The notes: generated by a model from the sequence alone, not told the origin. Positions 1-8,203 are shown, counted from the stretch's first letter. The stretch is 64,000 bases of DNA from Candidatus Dormiibacter inghamiae (GCA_016464825.1 JAEKNQ010000040.1:124001-188000), one strand, 5' to 3'. A program made the numbers and translations.

Positions 1-200
1 GGGCCTTGGTCTGATAGAGACCACGTGTCCGCGCCTTGGTCAGGCGTCATGTGCCCGGCTCATGGCAGATGTCGGGTGGATCTGAAGTCGAAACTGTGTA
101 CTGACTTCGGCAGTATTGCCGGTCTTGATCGAAGACGCAGGGAAGTGCTCTGAGGGCATGAAGCGAGTGTCTTAGAGTGGGGATCGGAGGAGGCTGGTAG

Positions 201-1019
201 ATGACCGCGTTGATTGTCGTGATAGTGATAGTGGCGGTGGCGGTTCTGGTGGTGGCGTCATCCAGCATCCGGATCGCCAGGGAGTACGAGCGAGGCGTCG
301 TCTTCCGGCTCGGCCGCTTGATCGACCTCAGGGGGCCCGGCCTCTTCCTCATCTTCCCATTCGGCTTTGACCGGCTGACCAAGGTGGATCTGCGCGTGAT
401 CACGCTCGAGGTGCCACCCCAGGAGGTGATCACCTCCGACAACGTCACAGTCAAGGTCAACGCGGTCATCTTTTTCCAGGTCCTCGACGCGCGGGCCGCC
501 ATCACTCGCGTCTTCGATTTCCGCCAAGCCACCTCGCAGATCGCGCAGACCACTTTGCGGGCTGTGCTGGGGCAGTCCAGCCTGGATGAGCTGCTCAGCA
601 GCCGGGACGTCATCAACCAGAAGCTGCAGACGATCATCGACGGTCAGACCGAGCCCTGGGGCGTCAAGGTGGGCGCCGTCGAGGTCAAGGACGCCGAACT
701 GGCGCCGACCATGGTTCGGGCTTTGGGCAGGCAGGCCGAGGCTGAACGGGAGAAGCGAGCGAAGATCATAGCCACCGAGGGCGAGTTCCAGGCAGCACAG
801 ACGCTGGCCAACGCCGCACAGGTCATCTCGACGCAGCCCGCCGCCCTGGCGCTGCGCTACATGCAAACGCTGCTCGACATGGGCTCCAACCAGAACTCGA
901 CCATCGTCTTTCCGATCCCGATCGAGCTGATCCGCCCGCTCCTAGCGGCCCCGGTGCCCATGGAGGCGAAAAACCCGGCTCAGAACGAGCCAGTGCCTGC
1001 CGCTCCTCTCAACGCCTGA
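201..1019 (+). CDS. Slipin / stomatin-like SPFH membrane protein
   Basis: A 272-residue SPFH-family protein. Residues 1-22 form one hydrophobic N-terminal anchor, followed by the conserved block REYERGVVFRLGR and then the SPFH core (about 30-200). A helical, charged segment (AEAEREKRAKIIATEGE, about 178-195) is typical of the coiled-coil part of slipins. Slipins scaffold membrane microdomains and often work with an NfeD protein or a membrane protease; no NfeD gene is next to it, though the region upstream is cut by the window edge. An SD-like GGAGGAGG lies about 8 bases before the ATG. The first 200 bases of the window hold no convincing gene. Confidence 0.9.
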   Translation: MTALIVVIVIVAVAVLVVASSSIRIAREYERGVVFRLGRLIDLRGPGLFLIFPFGFDRLTKVDLRVITLEVPPQEVITSDNVTVKVNAVIFFQVLDARAAITRVFDFRQATSQIAQTTLRAVLGQSSLDELLSSRDVINQKLQTIIDGQTEPWGVKVGAVEVKDAELAPTMVRALGRQAEAEREKRAKIIATEGEFQAAQTLANAAQVISTQPAALALRYMQTLLDMGSNQNSTIVFPIPIELIRPLLAAPVPMEAKNPAQNEPVPAAPLNA

Positions 1020-1020
1020 T

Positions 1021-1034
1021 CGCCGCGTGCGGCG
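1021..1034. terminator. Short GC hairpin between convergent genes
   Basis: CGCCGC-GT-GCGGCG forms a 6-bp perfect stem directly after the slipin stop codon and before the end of the convergent LLM gene. It has no T-tract, so its role as a terminator is only suggested by position. Confidence 0.3.
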
Positions 1035-1043
1035 ACGGTCGTC

Positions 1044-1883
1044 TCAGCCCAGCCCGAGCGCGTCGGCCAGGGCGCGGTAGGTCGGCAGCGGGTCGCCGCC
1101 CTCTGCGGTGAGGGCCTGAATCGCCACGTGGTCGGCACCGGCATTGAAGTGCGCCGTAATCCCCCGTGCGATGGTCACGGCGTCACCCTGCAGTACGAGC
1201 GCGTCAATCAACCTGTCGCTGCCGCCATCGGCGAAGTCCGCGTCCGTATAGCCGAGCCGGCGCAGGTTGTTGAGGTAATTGCTCAAACCGAGATAGGGGT
1301 TCTGCACGGCCGGGCGCCCGATGCCGCGCGCCAGCGCCGGATCCGTCTCCATGACCACCTTGTGCTCGGGCGCGAGAAGTGGGCCCTCGCCGAGGATCTC
1401 ATGCGCTTGCTTCGTGTGCTCAGGTGTGGTGAGGTAAGGATGGGCGCCAGCGGAGCGCTCGCCCGAAAGCCTCAGTACCCTCGGCCCCAGCGCGGCCAGG
1501 ACCCGCTCCTGCACGGGCACGCCTGCCTGGTCGAGCTGATCGAGATAGGAAACCATCTTGTCATATGGCCGCTGGTAAGCCTCGGTGGACTCGGGGTGCC
1601 CGATGCCCACACCCAGTAGGAACCTGCCTGGGTGCTTGGAGCTGACCCTGTGGTAGGAGGCAGCGACAGTCGCGGCGTCCTCACGCCACATGTTCACGAT
1701 TCCGGTTGCAAGTGTGACGGTGCTCGTCGCGTCGAGCAGATCCTCGACAATCCTCAGATCACCTGGCGGCGAGCTGCCCAGCCAGATGGCGCCGTAACCC
1801 AGCTGCTCAACTGCCGCGGCCAACTCGACGTTGACCTGCCGCCAATTCTGCCAGATGCCCACTCTGCCCAGATCCACAGTCAT
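1044..1883 (-). CDS. LLM-class (probably F420-dependent) oxidoreductase
   Basis: A 279-residue luciferase-like TIM-barrel protein. After the start comes MTVDLGRVGIW, then YGAIWLGSSPPGD, the strand TLATGIVNMW, and the active-region motif YHRVSSKHPGRFLLGVGIGHPE, all typical of the flavin/F420 LLM family (MSMEG_4141-like subgroup). The C-terminal motif GADHVAIQAL is also characteristic. An upstream in-frame start exists 63 bases earlier, but family alignment fits the internal ATG at 1883. The substrate cannot be told from sequence. With the DUF385-type gene near 51.3 kb it suggests the organism makes F420. The gene stands alone and converges with the slipin gene. Confidence 0.82.
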   Translation of the reverse strand: MTVDLGRVGIWQNWRQVNVELAAAVEQLGYGAIWLGSSPPGDLRIVEDLLDATSTVTLATGIVNMWREDAATVAASYHRVSSKHPGRFLLGVGIGHPESTEAYQRPYDKMVSYLDQLDQAGVPVQERVLAALGPRVLRLSGERSAGAHPYLTTPEHTKQAHEILGEGPLLAPEHKVVMETDPALARGIGRPAVQNPYLGLSNYLNNLRRLGYTDADFADGGSDRLIDALVLQGDAVTIARGITAHFNAGADHVAIQALTAEGGDPLPTYRALADALGLG

Positions 1884-2044
1884 GCAATCCCAACCGTTGG
1901 GCCTCGGACGATCATTCCGCGGTATCCACAGCCACCTCCTACGCACGGTCTGAGACGGATACCGGCGCCTTGCTCCACCGGCGCCGCAGCAAGCTGCCGA
2001 AATGACCGCGGGCCGCCACTGCTAGCGAGCTCGGGGGGCGCCCC

Positions 2045-2050
2045 TAGACT
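2045..2050 (+). promoter_or_regulatory. Leaderless -10 box (TAGACT)
   Basis: TAGACT ends 7 bases before the ATG at 2058, the spacing expected if transcription starts at the start codon. The same arrangement recurs across the window. Confidence 0.5.
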
Positions 2051-2057
2051 CGCTGGC

Positions 2058-2393
2058 ATGGACGAGTATCAGCGGGAGATTCGGGAGGTCGAGGAGCAGA
2101 TCGACGCCATGACGGCGGCAGAGGAGGAACCGAAGGAGATCGCTGAACTTCAGATGCAGCTCAACGTGCTGCGCGCCATCTACTCCCAGGCCAGCACCCT
2201 ACTCGAGGCGGGCGCGGCCGATCCGGCGCTCGCGGAGAGCCTCGCCCTGCGCGGCTACGGCCTCTGGAGCATCGACAACGTCTACTCCTTCGTCTACGAG
2301 GCCGCCATCGACCTCCCCGCGGAAGGGCACCGCTCCTTCGTGGGCGAGATCCGGGACACGGATTTCGCCGGCCTGCTCGTTGAGCCCGCCTGA
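2058..2393 (+). CDS. Conserved hypothetical protein, 111 residues
   Basis: I do not recognise this family. The N-terminal half (about 1-50) is acidic and strongly helical (EYQREIREVEEQIDAM then EEEPKEIAELQMQLN), probably coiled coil. The C-terminal half has a compact motif YGLWSIDNVYSFVYEAAIDLP. The ATG at 2058 is chosen because a TAGACT -10 box ends 7 bases upstream; a much longer open frame reaching back to 1632 runs opposite the LLM gene and is not credible as coding. No membrane segment or signal peptide. Confidence 0.6.
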   Translation: MDEYQREIREVEEQIDAMTAAEEEPKEIAELQMQLNVLRAIYSQASTLLEAGAADPALAESLALRGYGLWSIDNVYSFVYEAAIDLPAEGHRSFVGEIRDTDFAGLLVEPA

Positions 2394-2446
2394 CGCTCGA
2401 TCATCGCGGTGGCCCCCCTTGGCAGTGGTCGCCGGTGGGCAGCGGT

Positions 2447-2452
2447 CAGACT
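2447..2452 (+). promoter_or_regulatory. Leaderless -10 box (CAGACT)
   Basis: CAGACT ends 7 bases before the ATG at 2460. It would drive the VOC gene and the elongation operon behind it. Confidence 0.4.
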
Positions 2453-2459
2453 AAGCGCG

Positions 2460-2855
2460 ATGAGTGTGAAAGGACTGGATCACGTAGGCGTGGTTGTCGC
2501 TGACATGGCGGGGGCCCGGCGCTTTCTCAGCGAGGCGCTCGGTCTGCAGCTGGATCGCGAGGTGGACGCCTCAGCGATTGGACGCAGGGGCGTGTTCTAC
2601 AGGTGCGGAGCCGTCGAGATCGAGCTGATCGAGGAGCTGGACCCAGCCGCCCGTGACCGGGTTTTGGGCGGCGCCCAGGCCAAGATCGACCACCTCGCAC
2701 TGGCAGTCGACAGCCTGGCCGACACGATGGTTGCTCTCCAGGCGCGAGGCGTCGGCTTCAGCCGCGGGCCAGTTGAGATCGGCGGCCGGCAGAACGCCTG
2801 GACCGGAGAGGGCACCTCCGGTGGTGTGACCTACCAGCTCGTGGAGAAGCCTTGA
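2460..2855 (+). CDS. VOC-family protein, methylmalonyl-CoA epimerase-like
   Basis: A 131-residue vicinal-oxygen-chelate protein with two beta-alpha-beta-beta-beta modules. LDHVGVVVADM begins the first and IDHLALAVDSL the second, each contributing the metal-binding His. The layout resembles methylmalonyl-CoA epimerase and glyoxalase-like proteins; the exact reaction cannot be assigned. Its TGA overlaps the TTG start of the next gene, so it is translationally coupled to the elongation operon and probably acts in the same pathway, or on a CoA thioester made from its product. ATG 2460 is preferred over an upstream start at 2409 because the fold begins right after it and a CAGACT box precedes it. 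Confidence 0.75.
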   Translation: MSVKGLDHVGVVVADMAGARRFLSEALGLQLDREVDASAIGRRGVFYRCGAVEIELIEELDPAARDRVLGGAQAKIDHLALAVDSLADTMVALQARGVGFSRGPVEIGGRQNAWTGEGTSGGVTYQLVEKP

Positions 2856-3886
2856 GCGGAAAGACTCGCAAGATAGCCGTGATGCCGGGCGATCTGGCGG
2901 GCCAGGAGGTGACTCCTGAGGCTGTCAAGGTGCTGCAGGCTGCGGGACTGCCCTACGAGTTCCAAGAGTTCGAAGTCGGCGCCGGTCCCCTCCTGCGCGG
3001 CGAGCCCGCGATGTCGGAACAGACTTTCCGGGAGGCTGCAAGTGCTGACGCCATCCTCTTCGGCGCCATCGGCGACCCGCGCGTTCCTGACGTCGGCTAT
3101 TCGGCTCAGGTGCTGCTGCGCATTCGCTTCGAGCTGGACCTCTACGTCAACCTGCGCCCGGCCCGTCTCTTCCACGATCGCTTGAGCCCGATAAGGGCTG
3201 AGTCGAAGCGGGCGGTTGATCTGATAGTCGTGCGCGAGAACACCGAGGGTCTCTACGTGGGAGCCGGCGGCCGGATCCGGCGCGGGAGCAAGGACGAGGT
3301 GGCGATCCAGGAGGACGTCAACACCTACCGCGGCGTCACGCGCATCCTGGAGCATGCCTTCACCCTCGGTCGGCAGAAGGTCTGCATGGTGGACAAGTCG
3401 AACGCGATGAACCACGCCGGTGGTCTCTGGCAGGACTGCTGGGCCTCGCTCCAGGCCAGGCATCCCGACGTGGAGACGCGCCATCTCTACGTCGACGCCG
3501 CGGCGATGGAGCTGGTCAGGGACCCGAGCCAGTTCCAGGTCATCGTTACCGGCAATCTCTTTGGTGACATCCTGAGCGACCTCACTGCTGCCCTCGTCGG
3601 TGGCATGGGCGTCGCGCCGAGCGCGAACATCAATCCAGAGACCGGCAGCGGGCTGTTCGAACCCATCCACGGCAGCGCTCCGAGCATCGCCGGCAACGGC
3701 CTGGTCAATCCAGTGGGGGCCATCATGACCGCGTCTATGATGGTTGGTCACCTGGGTGAGGTTGAACAGGCGCAGAGGATCGCAGGCGCGGTGGAGGCGG
3801 CGGTGATAGCGGGTGAGTGCACGCGCGATCTGGGCGGGTCTCTCAGCACCAGCGAAGCCGGCGACGCCATAGTGAAGCGGCTCTAG
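2852..3886 (+). CDS. 3-isopropylmalate / homoisocitrate dehydrogenase family protein
   Basis: A 344-residue beta-decarboxylating dehydrogenase. Key landmarks are the Arg-rich substrate region LRIRFELDLYVNLRPAR, VRENTEGLYVGAGG, the metal site GNLFGDILSDL, and the NAD region GLFEPIHGSAPSIAGNG. The family oxidises and decarboxylates 3-isopropylmalate, homoisocitrate, isocitrate or tartrate. The VRENTEGLYVGAGG block resembles LeuB-type rather than ICD-type enzymes. Start is TTG overlapping the previous stop. It is followed by aconitase-like subunits and a LeuA-like synthase, so together they form a complete 2-oxoacid elongation set; leucine, lysine or another chain length are all possible. Confidence 0.85.
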   Translation: MSGKTRKIAVMPGDLAGQEVTPEAVKVLQAAGLPYEFQEFEVGAGPLLRGEPAMSEQTFREAASADAILFGAIGDPRVPDVGYSAQVLLRIRFELDLYVNLRPARLFHDRLSPIRAESKRAVDLIVVRENTEGLYVGAGGRIRRGSKDEVAIQEDVNTYRGVTRILEHAFTLGRQKVCMVDKSNAMNHAGGLWQDCWASLQARHPDVETRHLYVDAAAMELVRDPSQFQVIVTGNLFGDILSDLTAALVGGMGVAPSANINPETGSGLFEPIHGSAPSIAGNGLVNPVGAIMTASMMVGHLGEVEQAQRIAGAVEAAVIAGECTRDLGGSLSTSEAGDAIVKRL

Positions 3887-3910
3887 ATCTAGCCGGGAGG
3901 TACTTAGCCG

Positions 3911-5197
3911 ATGCCGATGACGATGACCGAGAAGATCCTGGCCCGAGCCAGCGGTCGGGAGGAGGTGGGGCCAGGCGATCTCGTGCTGGCCAAGGTCGAC
4001 TTCGCCATGGGTCACGACCTGACCATCCCGCACGCCGGCCGCATCATGCGCGAGCAGATGGGCGCCACCCGCGTCTGGGACCAGGAGCGGGTGGCTGTCG
4101 TTCAGGACCACTTCCAGCCTGCCAAGGACGTCGCCAGCGCGGGGCTCGGCCGGCTCACCCGCGAGTTCGCGCGCGAGATGGGCGTCAAGTGGTACTTCGA
4201 GGTCGGCCAGGGCGGCATCTGTCACACAGTGCTGCCCGAGCGCGGCCTCGTCCTGCCCGGCGAGCTTGTCGTCGGCGCCGACTCCCACTCCTGCACCTAC
4301 GGCGCCTTGAACAACTTTGCCGCCGGCGTTGGCAGCACGGATCTGGCCTGCGTCCTCTCCCTGGGTGAGCTCTGGTTCCGCGTCCCGGAGACGCTCCGCT
4401 TCGTCTACCACAACCGGCTTTCGGAGTGGGTGGAGGCGAAGGACCTGATCCTCCACGTCATCGGCCAGATCACAGTGGACGGGGCGCGCTCCAAGGCGAT
4501 GGAGCACTCAGGTGAGGCGATCTCTCAGATCGACATGGAGGGCCGGCTGACGATGACCAACATGGCCATCGAGGCCGGCGCGAAGAACGGCATCATCGGT
4601 TACGACGAAGTGACCGAGGCCTATCTCAGGGGCCGGGCCAAGCGGTCCTACTCGCCGGTGGCGGCCGACCCGGACGCGATCTACGAGCGGACCTTCGAGT
4701 TCGATGCGGAAGCGGTTCCGATCACGCTGGCTAAGCCGATGTCCCCCGACCACGCCGCCTCGATCGACGAGGTTGCCGGCACCAAGCTCGACCAGGTCTT
4801 CATAGGTTCCTGCACCAATTCCCGCATCGGTGACCTGCGCCGGGCGGCCGCCGTGCTGCGGGGGCGCAAGGTGGCGCCCTGGACGCGGCTCATCGTGACT
4901 CCCTCCTCGCATCAGGTCGCGCAGGCGGCCGAGAGGGAAGGACTGATCGGCGTCTTTCTGGAGGCGGGCGCCGCCTGGACGGCGTCCACCTGCGGCGCCT
5001 GTCTGGGCGGCCACCAAGGCGTGCTGGGGCCAGGCGAGGTCTGCCTCTCCACCAGCAACCGCAACTTCCCCGGCCGGATGGGGGACCCGAAGGCGCTCGT
5101 CTATCTTTCCAATCCAGTGGTGGCCGCAGCCAGCGCGGTCACGGGCGAGATAACCCACCCCAAAGAAGTGGTCGGCAAGGAGCTGGTCCTCGCATGA
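3911..5197 (+). CDS. leuC: 3-isopropylmalate / homoaconitate hydratase large subunit
   Basis: A 428-residue large subunit of the short (archaeal/HACN) isopropylmalate isomerase type. It carries VGADSHSCTYGALNNFAAG, IGSCTNSR and STCGACLGG, the segments that hold the three cysteine ligands of the [4Fe-4S] cluster. It isomerises 2-alkylmalate to 3-alkylmalate by dehydration and rehydration in the cytosol, with the small subunit encoded next. ATGA overlap (5194-5197) couples the two genes. The short type also includes homoaconitases, so a substrate other than isopropylmalate remains open. A start two codons later (ATG ACG ATG) would also fit. Confidence 0.88.
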   Translation: MPMTMTEKILARASGREEVGPGDLVLAKVDFAMGHDLTIPHAGRIMREQMGATRVWDQERVAVVQDHFQPAKDVASAGLGRLTREFAREMGVKWYFEVGQGGICHTVLPERGLVLPGELVVGADSHSCTYGALNNFAAGVGSTDLACVLSLGELWFRVPETLRFVYHNRLSEWVEAKDLILHVIGQITVDGARSKAMEHSGEAISQIDMEGRLTMTNMAIEAGAKNGIIGYDEVTEAYLRGRAKRSYSPVAADPDAIYERTFEFDAEAVPITLAKPMSPDHAASIDEVAGTKLDQVFIGSCTNSRIGDLRRAAAVLRGRKVAPWTRLIVTPSSHQVAQAAEREGLIGVFLEAGAAWTASTCGACLGGHQGVLGPGEVCLSTSNRNFPGRMGDPKALVYLSNPVVAAASAVTGEITHPKEVVGKELVLA

Positions 5198-5727
5198 CAA
5201 GCGTGCTGCCGGTGATGCGGGGCAGGTCCTGGAAGTTCGGCGCCAACGTGGACACCGATCAGATCATCCCTGCCAAGTACGCCATCTATTCGTTGGACGA
5301 GAAGAAGCTGGGAGAGCACGCGATGGAGGGGGTGCCTGGCAACGAGGATGGCTGGGCCCAGCAGGTCAGCCCGGGTGACATCCTGGTCGCAGGTTCCAAC
5401 TTCGGCTGCGGCTCCTCCCGCGAGATAGCGCCCGTCGCCATCCGCGGCGCCGGCATCGCCTGCGTGATCGCGGACTCCTTCGCCCGCATCTTCTTCCGCA
5501 ACGCCATCAACATGGGTTATCCGATCCTGCAGTCGCCGCAGGCTGCGGAGGCGATTCACTCCGGCGATGAGCTGGAGGTCGACCTGGAAGCGGGAATCAT
5601 CCGCAACTTCACCCAGGGAGACGAGTACCAGGCCGATCGCTTTCCTCCCTTCATGACCGAGCTTCTCATCCACGGCGGCCTGGTTCCCTGGGTCCGAAAG
5701 CGGCTGCAAGAGCGCACCTTCGCCTGA
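5194..5727 (+). CDS. leuD: 3-isopropylmalate / homoaconitate hydratase small subunit
   Basis: A 177-residue swivel-domain subunit. GANVDTDQIIPAKY and the loop GSNFGCGSSREIAP are diagnostic. The loop after the first motif, which sets substrate preference in this family, reads AIYSLDEKKLGEHAM and does not match the textbook leucine-type sequence that I can recall, so specificity is uncertain. It starts inside the stop of the large subunit and is 2 bases from the next gene, hence co-translated. Functions only as a heterodimer or heterotetramer with the preceding product. Confidence 0.87.
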   Translation: MTSVLPVMRGRSWKFGANVDTDQIIPAKYAIYSLDEKKLGEHAMEGVPGNEDGWAQQVSPGDILVAGSNFGCGSSREIAPVAIRGAGIACVIADSFARIFFRNAINMGYPILQSPQAAEAIHSGDELEVDLEAGIIRNFTQGDEYQADRFPPFMTELLIHGGLVPWVRKRLQERTFA

Positions 5728-5729
5728 AC

Positions 5730-7115
5730 ATGCGCATCGGGGAGTTGAAACCTGTCCAATTGCAGGAGGCATTGGCAGAACTGGTCAGGCCCCCCTCAAT
5801 GTTCGAGCACGACCTCCAGTTCGCCGACGCCTCTCAAATCCGCATCTACGATGACACGCTGCGGGACGGCGAGCAGATGCCAGGCGTCGCCTTCTCGCCC
5901 GCTGTCAAGTACGAGCTGGCCCGCGCCCTCTCGGATATCGGCGTGCACATCATGGATGTGGGATTTCCGGCAGTGTCAGCAAGTGAGCGCGAGACACTGA
6001 GCAGGATCTTGCAAGGGCGCCGCGTGGGCGAGCTGCGGTCAGACCTCGAGGTGCTCTGCATGATGCGCAGCAATCGGAGCGACATCGATGCCACCATGGA
6101 TGTGATCGATGACCTCGGCTTCCGGCGCGACGAGGTCAGCTACTTCATCTTCACTTCAGCTTCCGATTTGCACCTCAAGTACAAGCTCGGGCGCACGCTG
6201 CTCAGCCGTGAGGGCATCCCGGCCAGTGAATGGCTGGAGCTTCCCCTCTCTTTCTATCGGGACGCGAACCTGCGCCTCCTGACCGACGCCATCACCTATG
6301 CGCGAGAACGAGGAGCGGAGCTGGTCGAGTTCGGTGGGGAGGACGGCTCCCGCGCCGACCCTGAATACATAAAGCGCCTCCATCAGCAGGGGTTCGAGGC
6401 GGGTGGCGCCCGTGCCGCGACGCCGGATACTGTGGGCTGCTACTCGCCCTACGCGGTCCGCACCTACATATCCCAGTTAAAAGCGGCCGAGCCAAACCAT
6501 CCTCTTGTTGTGCATTTTCACAATGATCTGGGTCTGGGCGCCTGGAACACAGTGGTCGCGCTGGGTAGTGGCGCGGACATCTTCACCACCAGCGTGAACG
6601 GCATCGGCGAGCGAGCCGGCAACGCGCCCATGCATCAGGTAGTGCTGCAGCTCCGCTATCTCTTCGATCTGGAGCTGCCGGGCTTCAAGTACCAAAAGCT
6701 CCGCGAGCTGGCACTGACCATGGAGCGTTTGAGCGGAATTCCCGTGCAGCCGACCGAGCCGGGCATTGGCCAGAACGTCTTCAGCCACGAGTCAGGCATT
6801 CACACCGCCGGCATGCTCATCCATCCGGCAATCTATCAATTCATGCCGCCCGAGGAGCTGGGCGCGGAAATCGACTATGTCTACGGCAAGCATTCGGGCA
6901 ATCTAGTCATCGAGCACGCCCTCCGCCAGGCGCAGATCCAGCCCGAACCCGAACTCGTGACCGCTGTCATGGCGGAGGTGAAACGCGTTCGCGAGGAGCG
7001 GGCTGAAGAGCAGCAGTTCGAGCACTTCCAGCGGATATATCACGATCATCTGGCTCGAATGGGAGTCAGCCAGGCCGAGGTGGCCGAGATCGCTCGCGGG
7101 CTTCTCACTAGATGA
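5730..7115 (+). CDS. LeuA / homocitrate / citramalate synthase-like DRE-TIM metallolyase
   Basis: A 461-residue DRE-TIM barrel enzyme that condenses acetyl-CoA with a 2-oxoacid. IYDDTLRDGEQMPGV holds the metal and catalytic residues, HFHNDLGLGAWNTV the HxH metal ligands, and NGIGERAGNAP the conserved substrate loop. HESGIHTAGML and YGKHSGN follow the barrel. It lacks the C-terminal LeuA regulatory domain and has an extra roughly 35-residue N-terminal segment. It is distinct from the second synthase at 48.5 kb, which sits with ilvBN and is the more likely leucine enzyme. This copy may make homocitrate, citramalate, citrate (Re-type) or a longer homologue. Confidence 0.82.
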   Translation: MRIGELKPVQLQEALAELVRPPSMFEHDLQFADASQIRIYDDTLRDGEQMPGVAFSPAVKYELARALSDIGVHIMDVGFPAVSASERETLSRILQGRRVGELRSDLEVLCMMRSNRSDIDATMDVIDDLGFRRDEVSYFIFTSASDLHLKYKLGRTLLSREGIPASEWLELPLSFYRDANLRLLTDAITYARERGAELVEFGGEDGSRADPEYIKRLHQQGFEAGGARAATPDTVGCYSPYAVRTYISQLKAAEPNHPLVVHFHNDLGLGAWNTVVALGSGADIFTTSVNGIGERAGNAPMHQVVLQLRYLFDLELPGFKYQKLRELALTMERLSGIPVQPTEPGIGQNVFSHESGIHTAGMLIHPAIYQFMPPEELGAEIDYVYGKHSGNLVIEHALRQAQIQPEPELVTAVMAEVKRVREERAEEQQFEHFQRIYHDHLARMGVSQAEVAEIARGLLTR

Positions 7116-8116
7116 GCGAAGCGCTGGCCGGCGTCCCCCCGGCCATGCCGCCGCCTGCGCCCGAGGAGTATCTGCGCATCCATCGTTGGATGTGCCTGAC
7201 CAAGGCGCTGGACGACCGGATGCATATGCTGGTGAAGCAGGGTCGCGCTCCTTTCGTCGGCTCCTGCCGCGGACACGAGGGGATCCAGGTGGCTGCCGTC
7301 GCGGCGCTGTCGGACCGGGATTGGCTCGTGCCCCATTACCGCGGTCTGGGCAGCGCCGTCACGCGCGGCCTGACAGCTCGGGAATGGATGCTGGCGGTCT
7401 TCGCCAAAGCCGCGGATCCGCTCTCGGCAGGACGTAATATCCCCGGCGGTTGCTTCGCGCACCCCAGCCTCAACATCGCGCCCGTCTCCCAGGTGGTGGC
7501 GACCTGGATCCCCAAAGCTGTAGGCCTCGCGTACGCGACGAAGCTGCGGGGTGAGGACGCCGTGACTCTCTGCACTTTCGGGGACGGTGCGACCTCCCAG
7601 GGCGATTTCCACGAGGGCCTGAACTTCGCTGGCGTGCACCGAGTTCCAGCGGTGTTCGTCTGCGAGAACAACGCCTACGCCATCTCAGTGCCGCTGTCGC
7701 TCCAGGCCGGCAATTCGCAACTCTGGCGCCGGGCGGCAGGTTATGGCCTGGCCGGTTTGCAGGTTGACGGCGGCGACGTGCCGGCCTGTTATGAAGCGGT
7801 CCGCCAAGCGGTCGCTCTAGCACGAAGTGGCGGCGGGGCCACCCTCATCGAGGCGCTCGTGAAGCGCATCAACCCGCATACTTCGGAGGACGATCAGACG
7901 AAGTACCGGCCGGCGGGCGAAGTCGGCGAGGCTGGCCAGGCCGACCCTCTGGTCCGGTTCGAGAGCTGGCTGGAGGACCAGCGCTGGCTCACGTCGGCTC
8001 ACGCCGAGCAGGTTCATCAAGAGGCTGCACTCGACGCCGGACAAGCGGCCGACTGGGCGGAGACCCAGCCCGATCCCGATCCCGCCCAAGTTTTGAGCCA
8101 CGTTTTTCTCGGCTAA
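7112..8116 (+). CDS. 2-oxoacid dehydrogenase E1 component, alpha subunit (orphan)
   Basis: A 334-residue thiamine-diphosphate enzyme subunit. GDGATSQGDFHEGLNFA and the following CENNAYAIS form the GDG...NN cofactor motif; SCRGHEGIQVA and PHYRGLGSAVTRG are the conserved phosphate/loop regions of pyruvate and branched-chain E1 alpha. E1 alpha normally works with E1 beta, E2 and E3, but neither beta nor E2 is next to it: the operon ends here. ATGA overlap couples it to the synthase gene, suggesting oxidative decarboxylation of the elongated 2-oxoacid to an acyl-CoA. The partner subunits must be elsewhere if the protein works conventionally. Confidence 0.85.
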   Translation: MSEALAGVPPAMPPPAPEEYLRIHRWMCLTKALDDRMHMLVKQGRAPFVGSCRGHEGIQVAAVAALSDRDWLVPHYRGLGSAVTRGLTAREWMLAVFAKAADPLSAGRNIPGGCFAHPSLNIAPVSQVVATWIPKAVGLAYATKLRGEDAVTLCTFGDGATSQGDFHEGLNFAGVHRVPAVFVCENNAYAISVPLSLQAGNSQLWRRAAGYGLAGLQVDGGDVPACYEAVRQAVALARSGGGATLIEALVKRINPHTSEDDQTKYRPAGEVGEAGQADPLVRFESWLEDQRWLTSAHAEQVHQEAALDAGQAADWAETQPDPDPAQVLSHVFLG

Positions 8117-8142
8117 CCAGCTGCCGGCCCCGGTCCTGGGGC

Positions 8143-8203
8143 AATTTTCCCTGCTTGGCTTTGTCAGTGGGGCGATCGCCCGATCGCCTGAGTTAGGAAA
8201 ATT
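8143..8203. repeat. Nested inverted repeats upstream of the DWVNG peptide
   Basis: Outer arms AATTTTCC (8143-8150) and GGAAAATT (8196-8203) enclose a second perfect inverted repeat, GGCGATCG-CC-CGATCGCC (8171-8188). The pair could fold as a compound hairpin in RNA or serve as protein-binding sites. They lie in the 270-base gap between the E1 alpha gene and the peptide gene, which otherwise contains no ORF I would call. Confidence 0.5.

Noticed and set aside
1-200. Direct repeat GCCTTGGTC (3-11 and 33-41) as an attachment or mobile element site
   Set aside because: Nine bases with no partner gene; probably chance. Nothing else is seen in this stretch.
2831-4507. A 558-residue minus-strand ORF opposite the IPMDH and LeuC-like genes
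   Set aside because: It is the antisense shadow of high-GC coding sequence with no recognisable fold; the plus strand carries complete conserved enzymes.
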